From JBBQLG01 sp964251665 (GTDB lineage: Bacteria; Bacteroidota; Bacteroidia; Cytophagales; Spirosomataceae): 64,000 nt of DNA. A program made the position numbers and the translations under genes. Numbering within the stretch: position 1 is the stretch's first letter; each line of letters opens with the position of its first letter. The stretch covers positions 50,661 to 114,660 of the forward strand of contig CAXUKO010000019.1 of NCBI GenBank assembly GCA_964251665.1, written 5' to 3'. Positions 1 to 9,052 of this stretch are shown in pieces. Below the pieces are notes generated by a model. It had not been told where the DNA came from. It worked only from the letters and a program-made list of their open reading frames with translations, and made no database searches.

Positions 1-54
1 GGTCTTGTTGCGAATCAGGTTCCGCCAGGCGATTTTGAGGTAGTTGCGGAGCAT
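1..54 (-). CDS. MacB/FtsX-type ABC permease, 5' fragment cut by the window edge
   Basis: The reverse strand reads from an ATG at 54-52 for 18 codons to the window edge, giving MLRNYLKIAWRNLIRNKT. This is the same amino-terminal signature that opens the other eight permeases here (compare the one starting at 17098), so it is the start of a ninth permease that continues to the left. Only the cytoplasmic amphipathic start before the first membrane helix is visible. A Uma2-like gene begins 50 bp upstream and points the other way. Identification is firm at family level; nothing can be said about the rest of the protein. Confidence 0.85.
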   Translation of the reverse strand, partial: MLRNYLKIAWRNLIRNKT

Positions 55-66
55 AATGCTTTTCGT

Positions 67-74
67 TAAGTTTG
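67..74 (+). promoter_or_regulatory. TAnnTTTG -7 box upstream of Uma2-like gene
   Basis: TAAGTTTG matches the Bacteroidota -7 consensus TAnnTTTG and lies 30 bp before the chosen ATG at 105. No convincing -33 element was seen. The other two Uma2-like genes in the window also have such boxes at a similar distance. Confidence 0.45.
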
Positions 75-104
75 ACTTCCATTCCGGGACAAAAACAATC
101 GACT

Positions 105-548
105 ATGTACTTTCCGGCAGCTACCGAATCGTCACTGATTCATGAAGATCAGGGGGTATGGGCACCTATCGATCATCAGCGGGTCATTTCATTATTAAAC
201 ATCGGCCTGGGCGTCATGTATCATCGTGAGCAATCAATAACCCTGGAACCCCTGCCCGAAACAATGCTCGACGAAGGAAAAGCAAGCCCGGTTCCCGACA
301 TTTTACTGCGGGATAATCAAACGGCTCAAACCCCTATCATTATCGAGGTATGTCATACCAATGGGTTAAAAGGTGATCTGCGTAAAGTAATTCAACTCAT
401 TGACGAAGACCTGTATGGAATCCGGGAGGGATTTATCCATGACTACCGTACGGGTCATTGGCTTCGTTATGCGTTTGGTGACGGCAGTGTTACCAGCGAG
501 TCGTCGTTTTCTGAAATTCTAAACCTCGATCTGAATCAGTTTCTGTAG
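105..548 (+). CDS. Uma2-like PD-(D/E)XK nuclease-fold protein
   Basis: 147-residue protein. The ATG at 105 is preferred over an in-frame TTG at 72 because the paralogue at 22176 aligns from about here and a TAnnTTTG box lies in between. The core has the spaced residues of a PD-(D/E)XK fold: PDILL near residue 66, then IIIEVCHT about 18 residues later, then GLKGDLRKV with a possible catalytic lysine. It is a clear paralogue of the protein at 22176-22631 (shared PD, IEV.HT, DL.KVI.LID.DLYGI.EG, WLRY, ESSFS). Uma2-family function is unknown; nuclease activity is inferred from the fold only. Its 3' end faces the 3' end of the permease at 563-2953. Confidence 0.8.
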   Translation: MYFPAATESSLIHEDQGVWAPIDHQRVISLLNIGLGVMYHREQSITLEPLPETMLDEGKASPVPDILLRDNQTAQTPIIIEVCHTNGLKGDLRKVIQLIDEDLYGIREGFIHDYRTGHWLRYAFGDGSVTSESSFSEILNLDLNQFL

Positions 549-562
549 AGCCGGTACCGGCT

Positions 563-2953
563 CTACTCACTGCGTAAACTCTTAATCGGGTTCATCAAGG
601 CAGCACTAATCGCCCGGTAGCCAATGGTAATCATGGCGATCAGGAATGTACCGGCAATGGCCAGCACAAACACATCGATACTCAGGGGGATCTTGTATTC
701 AAAGTTCTTCAGCCAGGCCGTCATGGCGTACCAGGCAATGGGCGCTGCTACCCCAAAGGCAATCAGGATCAGGCGCGAGAACTCTTTGGCGAAAATCCAC
801 ACGATCTGACCGGTGCTGCTGCCCAGCACTTTACGGATGCCAATCTCTTTCGTTTTCTGCGTCGCCATAAACGACACCAGCCCGTATAATCCCAGACAAC
901 CAATGAAGATGGCAATGGCTGCAAACGCCTGAATCAGCTTCAGCATCAGGGCTTCTGTCTCGTAGAACTTCGCGATCTGTTCATCCAGAAACTGGTAGGC
1001 AAAAATCTGATCGGGATGCATCTCGCTCCATGTCTTCTCAATGGCCGCCAGCGTCGTTTTTGCAGTGGCCAGATCGATCTTAACGGCATAGTTACTGTAC
1101 TGATCAGGTGCCGACGCAATGGCAACGGCTTGGATTTCTTCGTGGAACGATAGATTATGAAAGTCCCTAACAACGCCGACAATTGGCCCCTTCATCGTTC
1201 CATTCAAGCTCAGCATCTTCCCGAGCAGCTCCGAAGGTGATGTTAGGTTAAGCTTCCGGGCAAACATCTCATTCACAACAAATTCTCGCACGGTATCGGC
1301 CGCATACATATTCCGCCCGGCTACCAGCTGAAGGTCAAACATCGGGATGTAGTTGTCGTCGGCAGCCCGTACGTTAACGGCGAAGGTTTCATCTTCGGCC
1401 CGGTTATCGTACTGGGGCGATGTAGTCCAGTAGTCATTCGAAGCCGGAGCCGCCTGGCAAAGGGATACTTTCTTTACGCCCGCCAGTTTTGACAGGCGCT
1501 CCTGTAGTGTATGCTGGGTCTGAATTTTCGATTCCGATGCGATGGGCACCATCACGACCGCATCCTTATCGAAACCCAAGTTCGATTGCTGGGCAAACCG
1601 CATCTGACTGGCAATGATGATAACGCCAATAATGAGCATCTGCGAAATAGCAAACTGCGCCACAATAAGCGTCCGGCGCGTATTGAAGCCGCCAATGGCC
1701 TGCTGGGATAGCTTGCCTTTGAGGGCCAGAACCGGTTGAAAACGGGCCAGAATAAGGCCGGGATACGAGCCGGCAAAGAAGGTTACCGTGACCGTTAACA
1801 GGAGAATGAACGTGGTCAACGACCAATCAGAGAACAAACTAAGGCTCATTCTCGATTGAAACCAGTCATTAACTGACGGCAGGGCTGCCTGAGACAAAAC
1901 CACAGCTACCCCCATAGCAGCAACGGTGATAAGGCCGGTTTCGGCGATGAATTGCCAGAAAAGCTGTCCCCGAACGCTGCCCAGCACCTTGCGTACCCCT
2001 ACTTCTTTCGAGCGGTTGAGCGCCTGTGCCGTGGCCAGGTTGATGAAGTTGACGCAAGCCGTAATGATCAAAAACAGCCCAATCAGGGCCAGCACCCACA
2101 AATTAGTACTCGTCATCACCCCACCATACCGGGCGTTAAAATGAACATCCGAAAGGGGTTGCAGGTGGTAATGGTGTATGTTTTTACTGGTTGGCCGAAA
2201 TTTCTTAACGTAAGCGGGCATCACTTTCTCGACCTGTGCCGCTGAGACACCCGGCCGAAGCCGGACAAAACATTGCAGGGTGCTGTGGATGCCACCCCAG
2301 GCGTCATCGCTGGCCATCCACTCATCGAATTGGCGCAGCGTGGCGTAGGAAACGAAGATTTCACTTCGGCGGTCCGTATTGTCCGGCAGGTCTTTCAGAA
2401 CGCCGGTGATTCTAAAGGTAATCTTGTTATCGAGCCGGAACGTTTTATTGATCGGACTGCTGTTGCCGAAGTATTTCCGGGCCATTCGCTCGGTCAGAAT
2501 CGCCGTATTCGGTTCGGTGAGTACGGTCGCTTTGCTACCCTGTAGGAGCGGGAAATTGAAAATAGCAAAGTAGTCAGGTTCGGCAAACGCAACCCCGTCC
2601 ACTTCTTTAAACTTTCGGCTATCCTTGCCGTCCTGAATGGTAATTAACACATTATCGGCTGTGACAATCCGAGCGACCTTTTCGCCGAACGTGTAATCGT
2701 TCCGAAAGGCTTTACCCAATGGGCTGGGCACACTGGGCGAATAGGCGGTCGTCTCGCGGTGATACTCGGTCACGAAGCGATAAATCCGGTCCGAGTCAAC
2801 GTGGAAATTATCGAAACTCAGGTGGTAGGTAACCAACGTGAAAATGAGTATGCCGCAGGTCATGCCCAGCGCCAGCCCCAGCACGTTGATGGTGGCGTAG
2901 GCGCGGTTACGGGTCAGATTCCGCCGGGCAATTTTGAGGTAGTTGCTGAGCAT
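563..2953 (-). CDS. MacB/FtsX-type ABC transporter permease (array member 1)
   Basis: 796 residues, full length for the double-module family: one helix near residues 21-42, a large periplasmic MacB_PCD-type domain, three helices (about 285-405), a fifth helix near 430-450, a second periplasmic domain, and three final helices (about 685-790). The motifs EVGVRKVLGS and KEIGVRKVLGSS, which lie on the cytoplasmic loops that contact the ATPase in this family, are both intact. It ends MNPIKSLRSE. Like all permeases here it has no ATPase domain and must borrow one; the only candidate in the window is encoded at 23245-23922. The start MLSNYLKIARRNL is fixed by family alignment. A Uma2 gene starts 44 bp upstream on the other strand. 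No regulator site of the TGTCCG type was found before it. The substrate is unknown; peptides, lipids or lipoproteins are possible from family knowledge. Confidence 0.9.
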   Translation of the reverse strand: MLSNYLKIARRNLTRNRAYATINVLGLALGMTCGILIFTLVTYHLSFDNFHVDSDRIYRFVTEYHRETTAYSPSVPSPLGKAFRNDYTFGEKVARIVTADNVLITIQDGKDSRKFKEVDGVAFAEPDYFAIFNFPLLQGSKATVLTEPNTAILTERMARKYFGNSSPINKTFRLDNKITFRITGVLKDLPDNTDRRSEIFVSYATLRQFDEWMASDDAWGGIHSTLQCFVRLRPGVSAAQVEKVMPAYVKKFRPTSKNIHHYHLQPLSDVHFNARYGGVMTSTNLWVLALIGLFLIITACVNFINLATAQALNRSKEVGVRKVLGSVRGQLFWQFIAETGLITVAAMGVAVVLSQAALPSVNDWFQSRMSLSLFSDWSLTTFILLLTVTVTFFAGSYPGLILARFQPVLALKGKLSQQAIGGFNTRRTLIVAQFAISQMLIIGVIIIASQMRFAQQSNLGFDKDAVVMVPIASESKIQTQHTLQERLSKLAGVKKVSLCQAAPASNDYWTTSPQYDNRAEDETFAVNVRAADDNYIPMFDLQLVAGRNMYAADTVREFVVNEMFARKLNLTSPSELLGKMLSLNGTMKGPIVGVVRDFHNLSFHEEIQAVAIASAPDQYSNYAVKIDLATAKTTLAAIEKTWSEMHPDQIFAYQFLDEQIAKFYETEALMLKLIQAFAAIAIFIGCLGLYGLVSFMATQKTKEIGIRKVLGSSTGQIVWIFAKEFSRLILIAFGVAAPIAWYAMTAWLKNFEYKIPLSIDVFVLAIAGTFLIAMITIGYRAISAALMNPIKSLRSE

Positions 2954-2971
2954 TTGCTGTTGCGTTTTGGT

Positions 2972-2979
2972 TATCTTTG
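2972..2979 (+). promoter_or_regulatory. TAnnTTTG -7 box upstream of Uma2 gene
   Basis: TATCTTTG fits TAnnTTTG and lies 18 bp before the ATG at 2998, so the transcript would have a very short leader. A TTTG at 2953-2956 is too close for the usual -33 spacing, so the assignment is tentative. Confidence 0.4.
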
Positions 2980-2997
2980 AAAAAACCTCGTCTGTTT

Positions 2998-3477
2998 ATG
3001 GAAGCCATTTTTGAAGACCCCAGCATCACCGACGAAACTCAGGATGAAAAAATATCAAGCCTAAACCACTCCGATTTACAAACCCGTTTAGGTTTCCTAT
3101 TAATGTCAGCTTACAGGCACGAATACAGCATATATACCGAACTTGATTTTGATTTTGCTTCCGGCAAAACCCGTCCTGATCTCAGCATCATGCCTAAACG
3201 GAAAGCCAATTGGCTGGCCGACGAAATTGTGATGCAGGAGGTGCCTTTTACTACCATCGAAATCCTCTCGCCGGAGCAGAGTTTGAACTGCCTGACTGAA
3301 CGCATTTACAAAAAACATTTTCCAGCGGGTGTAAAAACGGTTTGGTTAGTGGTGCCTACTGTACAAACTGTTTCCATTTTGTTACCCAACCGCAAGCAAG
3401 TCAACTTCTCTCAGGGTATCATCACTGATCCGGTGACTACCATTCAACTCAATCTGAATGATATTTTTGAGGAGTAA
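2998..3477 (+). CDS. Uma2 family protein
   Basis: 159 residues from the ATG at 2998; an upstream TTG at 2977 would overlap the promoter box. This is the more typical Uma2 (DUF820) type: RPDLSIMP near residues 60-67, FTTIEILSPEQ near 84-94, then an aromatic/lysine-rich ERIYKKHFPAGVKTVWLVVP segment. The order D ... E ... K fits the restriction-endonuclease fold. It shares little direct identity with the two other Uma2-like proteins here. It lies in the gap between two permease genes, diverging from the one that starts at 2953 and ending 2 bp from the stop of the one at 3479. Its cellular role is unknown. Confidence 0.85.
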   Translation: MEAIFEDPSITDETQDEKISSLNHSDLQTRLGFLLMSAYRHEYSIYTELDFDFASGKTRPDLSIMPKRKANWLADEIVMQEVPFTTIEILSPEQSLNCLTERIYKKHFPAGVKTVWLVVPTVQTVSILLPNRKQVNFSQGIITDPVTTIQLNLNDIFEE

Positions 3478-3478
3478 A

Positions 3479-5887
3479 TCATTCGCTCCGTAAACTCTTC
3501 ACCGGGTTCATCAGGGCGGCCCGGACTACCTGAACCGTCACTACAATGCCGGTGATGACAGCCAGCAGTATACCCACCAGTGCAAAGGAATCCCAGCTAA
3601 TCCGGGTATGGTACGCGTAACCGGCCAGCCAGTCTGTCAGAACATAGTAAGCCAGTGGCCAGGCCACTGTGTTAGCCAGCAACAGCATCCAGGCGTATTC
3701 GGTCAGGAACAGGCCAATCACATGGGGTACCGACGCCCCCAGTACTTTCCGAACCCCTACCTCTTTGGTTCGGCGGGCTACACTCAATGATACCAGCCCG
3801 ACTACGCCCAGCAGGACAATAAGCAAGGCCAGTGCCGTGGCCACATAACCGGCTTTCTCCAACTGCAACTCCGTCTGATATAGCTTCTGGAGCGTATCAT
3901 CCATGAATGCATAGTCAAGCGGAGCATCCGGGAAACGTTCACGCCAGGCCTGATCGATGCCGCTGATGGTCCGGCGTGGATTACCCGGTGCCAGTCGGAA
4001 CGAGAAAAATCGGTAAATCGGTAGTGCCTGAACCTGACCAATAGCCAGCGGGCGAATTACCTGATGCAGGGTGCCAACGTGAAAATCGTGGACGACCCCC
4101 TGAATATGATAGGTGCGCGGAAAACCCTGAAAGCGAACCTGACGGCCCACGGCGGCTTCCGGTGTTTTGTACCCCAGCGCCTTCGTAGCGGCTTCGTTCA
4201 GCACCAGACTTGTTGAGTCGTAGCTGCCCTGACCCGCATGAAAATACCGACCCGACCGGAGCGCGATCTGGTAGGTCTGCGCGTAGTGTTCGTCGGTCGT
4301 CATGACCGCCACACTAACTGCCTGGGTAGAATCTTTTCCCTCGGCGTAGATATTGCCGCTGTTGCCAACGTTGCCGTTGGGGATCTCGAACGATAAACTG
4401 GCCGACTGAATGCCGGGTAACCGGGCAAACTGATCGCGGGCCGCCTGCATTCGCGTTACGCCGCCGGCGCTCCAGTTGCGGGGCAGGGACGATATGGTCA
4501 GCACCGCGTCTTTTTTGAAGCCGAGGTCAGTCGTGAAGAAATAGGCGATTTGCCGCGACACGATGATGGCACCGATGAACACGAACACGGCAATGGCAAA
4601 CTGCCCCGTGACTAACGCCCGCCGGAACAACTGACCTTCGCGAATGGAGCGGGTTTTGCCCCGGAGCGAATCAATAGTTGAATAAGCCGACAGATACAGG
4701 GCCGGATAGCTGCCCGCCAGAGTGCCAACCAGGAGCGTCAGCACCATCAGGCCACCAAAGAAAGATCCCGGCAAATCAGTCAGCGACGGAATGGCCTTGC
4801 CCACTACCGTACCAAACAGGGCCTGTAAGAGCGGGTATAAACCCATCGACAGAAGCACGGCAACACCGGTCAGTACCAGCGCTTCGACCAGAAACTGAAC
4901 GGTCAACTGCTGCCGGACACCGCCCAATACTTTCCTGACGCCAATTTCGCGTAGCCGCGATGATGAACTACCCAGCGATAGATTAACGAAGTTGACGACC
5001 GCCATCAACAGAATGAACCCGGCAACGGCCAGCAAGGTAACAATCATCCGCCGGACTAATCCATTATTGCTTTGGAGATAATACGCCGGTAAAGGCGTTA
5101 CATAGGCCGTCAGGTTTTTCGCAATCGCCGGGGGCGTATTGGTCGCCAGTAACCGGGCAAGCGGCTGTTGCAGCGCCTGCGCGCTTACGCCGGGCTGCAA
5201 CTCTACATAGTTAACGATATACTGGTTTTGCCAGGAAAAAATGGCCTGTCCAAAATAATCGGCGCTTCGCAGCGACATAAATACTTCGGTGAATTCGGTC
5301 AATAAGTTCGTTACCGAGTTGGTAGGCAATGGTTTCAGCACCCCCGTTACCACAAACGTTTGTTTACCCGACTGCGGTGTTTCGACCGTCAGCGACTGGT
5401 TCAACACGTCGGTTCGGCCAAAATATTTCAGGGCTTTGGCTTCGGTAAGAACAATGGCATTGGGGCCGGTCAGGGCGGTACGCGGGTTGCCTTGCAACAG
5501 GGCAAAGCCGAACATTGTCAGCAGCGTAGAATCGCCGATCTGAATGGATTCCCGGAAATGGTTGGCCCCTTTCGACAGGGTAGCACTTGCCCCGTAGAAC
5601 CGATAGTAATTGGCAACTAACGACGGGTATTGGGCTTTCAGGGCGGGCGCTACCGGTACCAGCGTGGTGATATCCATACCCATACCCGCCACCTTCCACC
5701 GGCTTTGAACGAGACACTGTTGCCCGGCATTACGGAGGGATCGATTTATTTGCCATTCGCCCCAGACGTAGCTGCCAATCAACAGGGCGAACGTAATGCC
5801 GCTGGCCAGCCCAACAATATTCAGGAGTGAATAAAAGCGCCGATTCAGCAGATTCCGCCAGGCGATTTTGAGGTAGTTTCGGAGCAT
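3479..5887 (-). CDS. MacB/FtsX-type ABC permease, divergent (array member 2)
   Basis: 802 residues. The amino end (MLRNYLKIAWRNLLNRR), both ATPase-contact motifs (EIGVRKVLGGVRQQL, KEVGVRKVLGASV) and the MNPVKSLRSE tail are typical. The first periplasmic domain is not: the usual segment D-ELSYDRFH-x-ADRIYRV just after helix 1 is replaced by EWQINRSLRNAGQQCLVQSR, and a GMGMDITTLVPVAPALKAQYP stretch follows. It is the third gene of an operon with the permease at 5901 (13 bp gap) and the secreted protein at 8328, which should be driven by the sigma-54 promoter at 8928-8943. The altered periplasmic domain suggests a different substrate or partner; this is inference. Confidence 0.9.
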   Translation of the reverse strand: MLRNYLKIAWRNLLNRRFYSLLNIVGLASGITFALLIGSYVWGEWQINRSLRNAGQQCLVQSRWKVAGMGMDITTLVPVAPALKAQYPSLVANYYRFYGASATLSKGANHFRESIQIGDSTLLTMFGFALLQGNPRTALTGPNAIVLTEAKALKYFGRTDVLNQSLTVETPQSGKQTFVVTGVLKPLPTNSVTNLLTEFTEVFMSLRSADYFGQAIFSWQNQYIVNYVELQPGVSAQALQQPLARLLATNTPPAIAKNLTAYVTPLPAYYLQSNNGLVRRMIVTLLAVAGFILLMAVVNFVNLSLGSSSSRLREIGVRKVLGGVRQQLTVQFLVEALVLTGVAVLLSMGLYPLLQALFGTVVGKAIPSLTDLPGSFFGGLMVLTLLVGTLAGSYPALYLSAYSTIDSLRGKTRSIREGQLFRRALVTGQFAIAVFVFIGAIIVSRQIAYFFTTDLGFKKDAVLTISSLPRNWSAGGVTRMQAARDQFARLPGIQSASLSFEIPNGNVGNSGNIYAEGKDSTQAVSVAVMTTDEHYAQTYQIALRSGRYFHAGQGSYDSTSLVLNEAATKALGYKTPEAAVGRQVRFQGFPRTYHIQGVVHDFHVGTLHQVIRPLAIGQVQALPIYRFFSFRLAPGNPRRTISGIDQAWRERFPDAPLDYAFMDDTLQKLYQTELQLEKAGYVATALALLIVLLGVVGLVSLSVARRTKEVGVRKVLGASVPHVIGLFLTEYAWMLLLANTVAWPLAYYVLTDWLAGYAYHTRISWDSFALVGILLAVITGIVVTVQVVRAALMNPVKSLRSE

Positions 5888-5900
5888 GATTACTAAGGGT

Positions 5901-8318
5901 TTATTCGCTTCGTAACGACTTCACGGGGTTCATCAACGCGGCTTTCACACTCTGGTAACTCACCGTCAGCAGCGCAATGCACACCGCCAGCAGCCCCGCC
6001 CCGGCGAAGACCCACCAGGCAATGTCGATTTTATAGGCGAAATCCCGTAACCACTCATGCATGGCGTACCAGGCAATAGGCGACGCAATGACAATGGCAA
6101 TCAACACCAGTTTCAGAAAGTCTTTGCTGAGCAGCGTCACGATGCTCAGGACTGACGCGCCCAGCACTTTGCGGACCCCAATCTCCTTGGTGCGCTGCTG
6201 AATCGAAATCAGGGCAATCGAGAACAAACCCAGACACGACAACAGAATGGCAATGCCAGCCGCCGACGAGAAAATGGTGGCCAGCCGCTGCTCTTTTTTA
6301 TACCAGCGTTCGGTATTTTCGTCCAGAAACGACCCGATGAACTCCTGCTTTGGCGCAACCGATTTCCAGACGGTTTTAAGGGTTTCCATCGCGGCTGTCA
6401 GGTTTTGGGGATTCACCCGCACCAGAATATACTCAACCGGACTACTCGTTTCCATTTGCAGGGCAATGGGTTTGGCCGCCTGATGCAGCGAATACAGATT
6501 AAAGTCCGACACGACGCCCACCACCTGAAACAGTTTGTCGCCGGGCTTGATGAACTTACCCACCGGATTCGCTTCGCCCAGCGCCTTCGCCATGCTCTGC
6601 GTAATGAGCACCGCCGTACTCGAATCGGTGCTGAACGCCGGGCTAAAATCACGTCCCTGTACCAGCCGGATACCCATTGTTTTCAGGTAATCCAGGTCTA
6701 CCCGCAGCCAGTCGCAGTTGATGTCGCGTTTGCCGTACAGGAAGCCGTACATACTCCGCGATGAACTACCGTCCAGTCCCGCCCCAATGTTAACGCCCGA
6801 CCCCGATACAGCCACAATATTGGGTTGATTGGCTAGTCGGTCGCGCATGGTTTTCAGGGTGGCCACGCCGTTGAGTTCGTTGCCCACCGGAATACTAACC
6901 ACCTGCTCCTTGTCCAGGCCCATCGGCCGCTGCTGCAAATACGTGATCTGCTGCCGCACAATAATGGTGCAGACAATGAGCAGACACGCAATGGTAAACT
7001 GCGTGATGATGAGCGAATTACGCAGCATACCCGGTCGGCTCACCTTAACCTTTCCTTTCAGCACATCCACCGCGTTAAACCGCGTGACGAACCAGGCCGG
7101 ATACCCACCGGCTACCAAGGTGATGAGCAGGAAGCCCAGCCCCGTAACCAGCAGCACCCCGGGTTGCAGGAAGCTGGCTAACGACAGATGACTTTTGAAC
7201 AAACGGTTAAACGTGGGCAGTACGCCGTAGGCCAGGGCGAGGCCAAGCAGCAGGGCGATCAGGCACAGCAACAGGGTTTCGCCCCAGATCTGACTGAACA
7301 GTTGCCCCCGCTGCGCCCCCAGCGACTTGCGAACACCCACCTCCCGCGCCCGGGAGAGTGATTGCGCAATGGTCAGGTTGATAAAATTGATGCAGGCAAT
7401 GGCGAGAATAAACAGCCCGACAAGCAGCAGGGTGTAGATATACGCCCGGCTGATACCCTGTCCGTAGGTGGTGAGGGTGTCGAAGTGCACCTCCCGCATT
7501 GGTTGCAGCAGGAGGCTTTTCTGAAAGCCCAGCTCATTTTTGGGGTATCCCTGCGCCTGCTGCTCTTTGTTTTCTGTAGCGAAGTACTTGTCCATGAAGG
7601 CCTGCGTGCGCCGTTGCAGTGTCTGCGGGTCGGTACCGGCTTTCAGTTTGATGTACACATCGTGGCTGCCGTGATCCCAGCGGGTTTTGTTATCCTGATA
7701 ATCACCCGCGTTTTCGCTGCGGACAAGGGCATCGAATGTCAGGGTGGAATTTTCGGGCGAATCACTGACGACGCCCGTTACCGTGAACGCCTGCCAGTGA
7801 TCGTTCATGCGGAGTTGCAGCGGTTTCCCCAGCGGGTCTCCTTTACCAAACAGGTCTTTGGCCATTTTTTCGCTGATGACAATATCGCTCAGCCCATTGA
7901 GGGCCGTTTGGGTATTGCCTTTGCGAAGGGGAAACGTAAACATTTCCAGAAAATCGGCATCGACCAGCCGGACATCTTTGTCCAGTGCCTGCTCCGTACG
8001 GCGAACACTCGTACCCTTATTGAACAACCTCGAAACGCCTTCGATCTCCGGGAATTCGGCTTTGAGCGCGGCCGTAATCGGAAAGGGCATCGTCGAGCTT
8101 TGATCGGGCGTACCGTCGCGGTGAGATGAGAGAAAATTCAGCCGGAAAATGCGGTCGGCGTCGGCATGAAAGCGGTCGTAAGACAACTCAAAGGCAGCGG
8201 TCAGAAACAGCAGCACCCCTGTACCAAACGCTACGGCCAGGCCCAGCACGGTAATGAGCGAGTGCGTCCGGTGTTTCCAGAGGGTACGAAGGGCGATTTT
8301 GAGGTAATTGCGAAGCAT
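5901..8318 (-). CDS. MacB/FtsX-type ABC permease (array member 3)
   Basis: 805 residues, complete. It has the ELSYDRFHADADRIFRLN segment after helix 1. The first ATPase-contact loop reads REVGVRKSLGAQRGQL, with Ser in place of the usual Val, while the second reads KEIGVRKVLGASV. It ends MNPVKSLRSE. It is the second gene of the operon that starts with the secreted protein at 8867; only 9 bp separate them, so transcription from the sigma-54 promoter upstream of that gene should carry through. A long reading frame on the opposite strand (7362-8129) has no family features and is treated as spurious. Confidence 0.9.
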   Translation of the reverse strand: MLRNYLKIALRTLWKHRTHSLITVLGLAVAFGTGVLLFLTAAFELSYDRFHADADRIFRLNFLSSHRDGTPDQSSTMPFPITAALKAEFPEIEGVSRLFNKGTSVRRTEQALDKDVRLVDADFLEMFTFPLRKGNTQTALNGLSDIVISEKMAKDLFGKGDPLGKPLQLRMNDHWQAFTVTGVVSDSPENSTLTFDALVRSENAGDYQDNKTRWDHGSHDVYIKLKAGTDPQTLQRRTQAFMDKYFATENKEQQAQGYPKNELGFQKSLLLQPMREVHFDTLTTYGQGISRAYIYTLLLVGLFILAIACINFINLTIAQSLSRAREVGVRKSLGAQRGQLFSQIWGETLLLCLIALLLGLALAYGVLPTFNRLFKSHLSLASFLQPGVLLVTGLGFLLITLVAGGYPAWFVTRFNAVDVLKGKVKVSRPGMLRNSLIITQFTIACLLIVCTIIVRQQITYLQQRPMGLDKEQVVSIPVGNELNGVATLKTMRDRLANQPNIVAVSGSGVNIGAGLDGSSSRSMYGFLYGKRDINCDWLRVDLDYLKTMGIRLVQGRDFSPAFSTDSSTAVLITQSMAKALGEANPVGKFIKPGDKLFQVVGVVSDFNLYSLHQAAKPIALQMETSSPVEYILVRVNPQNLTAAMETLKTVWKSVAPKQEFIGSFLDENTERWYKKEQRLATIFSSAAGIAILLSCLGLFSIALISIQQRTKEIGVRKVLGASVLSIVTLLSKDFLKLVLIAIVIASPIAWYAMHEWLRDFAYKIDIAWWVFAGAGLLAVCIALLTVSYQSVKAALMNPVKSLRSE

Positions 8319-8327
8319 AGGTAGCGC

Positions 8328-8867
8328 TTATTGATTCGTTGATTTAATGCCCAGTTCCTGCTCGGTGGCCCGGATGATGGCCTGCTTGGCCCGGTCACTT
8401 TTGCCCTGTGCGTTTACTGTCCGCTCGATCACCAGTTCGTCCCCGTCTTTGCGGAAGATGTACTGCATCCACAACCGCCCGGTCTCTTTATCGTCGCGGA
8501 ACAACACCGACGCCGGGGCAATCTCACGGGGTGACAAGGCAGTAGCCGGATTCGCGGTTGACGCATAATCAGCGTCGTCGGCATCGTTTGTCTGATCGCT
8601 GCCCGGATGCTGCTCCCGGTTTGCCCGGTGATTGGCGCTAACCTGACTGAGCGAGTCGAGCACCCGGTTCTCCAGCGCATCAACGGCCTGACGGTCCAGT
8701 GCCGAAATGTCGAACGAGCGGTTGTAATGCATGGTACGCCCCGCCCGCTCAATATCGACGCGGATACGAAGTTGCCGCCCGTCATTCGTTACCTCACGGC
8801 TGGATGATGACTGGGCCATGGCGCTAAAACCAACGGACAGGCCAAAAAAGAGGAGCAGCGTTTTCAT
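8328..8867 (-). CDS. Small secreted protein, paralogue of 22638-23168, first gene of a sigma-54 operon
   Basis: 179 residues. The ATG at 8867 is chosen because it opens a clean signal peptide (MKTLLLFFGLSVGFSAMAQS); a longer frame from 8957 would run through the sigma-54 promoter. After the signal peptide comes a ~45-residue domain, LRIRVDIERAGRTMHYNRSF then ALENRVLDSL, which matches RIDGDRNGKVIHYDRTF and LKTRVLDSL in the secreted protein at 22638. Then follow a polar Asp/Asn/Ala-rich linker and a carboxy-terminal part with FRKDGDELVIERTVNA. No named family is recognised. Position as first gene before two permeases, together with the paralogue beside the ATPase and adaptor, suggests a periplasmic accessory or sensor for the transport system. 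That role is inferred. Confidence 0.8.
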   Translation of the reverse strand: MKTLLLFFGLSVGFSAMAQSSSSREVTNDGRQLRIRVDIERAGRTMHYNRSFDISALDRQAVDALENRVLDSLSQVSANHRANREQHPGSDQTNDADDADYASTANPATALSPREIAPASVLFRDDKETGRLWMQYIFRKDGDELVIERTVNAQGKSDRAKQAIIRATEQELGIKSTNQ

Positions 8868-8927
8868 AGAAAAAAGGAAGATTGAATCGGACGATGAGCG
8901 TTCTGAAAGACCACCATCCAGATAGCC

Positions 8928-8943
8928 TGCTACGATCGTGCCA
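8928..8943 (-). promoter_or_regulatory. Sigma-54-type -24/-12 promoter P1
   Basis: On the minus strand the sequence is TGGCAC-GATCG-TAGCA against the consensus TGGCAC-N5-TTGCW: GG and GC are exactly 10 bp apart and only one core base differs. The predicted start is near 8917, about 50 bp before the ATG at 8867. The paired TGTCCG/CGGACA sites begin 54 bp upstream of the -24 end. Confidence 0.7.
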
Positions 8944-8996
8944 CTCCTATAATCCATTGTCTATCAACGGTATTCAAATTGAGCATCAATAAAAAA

Positions 8997-9034
8997 TGTC
9001 CGCTATCGGACAAAATTTTGTACGACAGCGGACA
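8997..9034. promoter_or_regulatory. Paired activator sites (UAS) for P1
   Basis: Two 16-bp inverted repeats: TGTCCGCTATCGGACA at 8997-9012 is perfect, and TGTACGACAGCGGACA at 9019-9034 has one mismatch. They start 22 bp apart, two helical turns. The same pair occurs at 13947-13984 and 25413-25449 at the same distance from a sigma-54-like promoter, so these are proposed binding sites for the enhancer-binding protein encoded at 25534. Confidence 0.75.
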
Positions 9035-9052
9035 GGTTCAGCCGGGGATAAA

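Noticed and set aside
7362..8129. A 255-codon open frame on the plus strand opposite a permease gene
   Set aside because: It lies entirely inside a well-supported permease gene on the other strand, has no recognisable domain and shows the codon pattern of a mirror frame.
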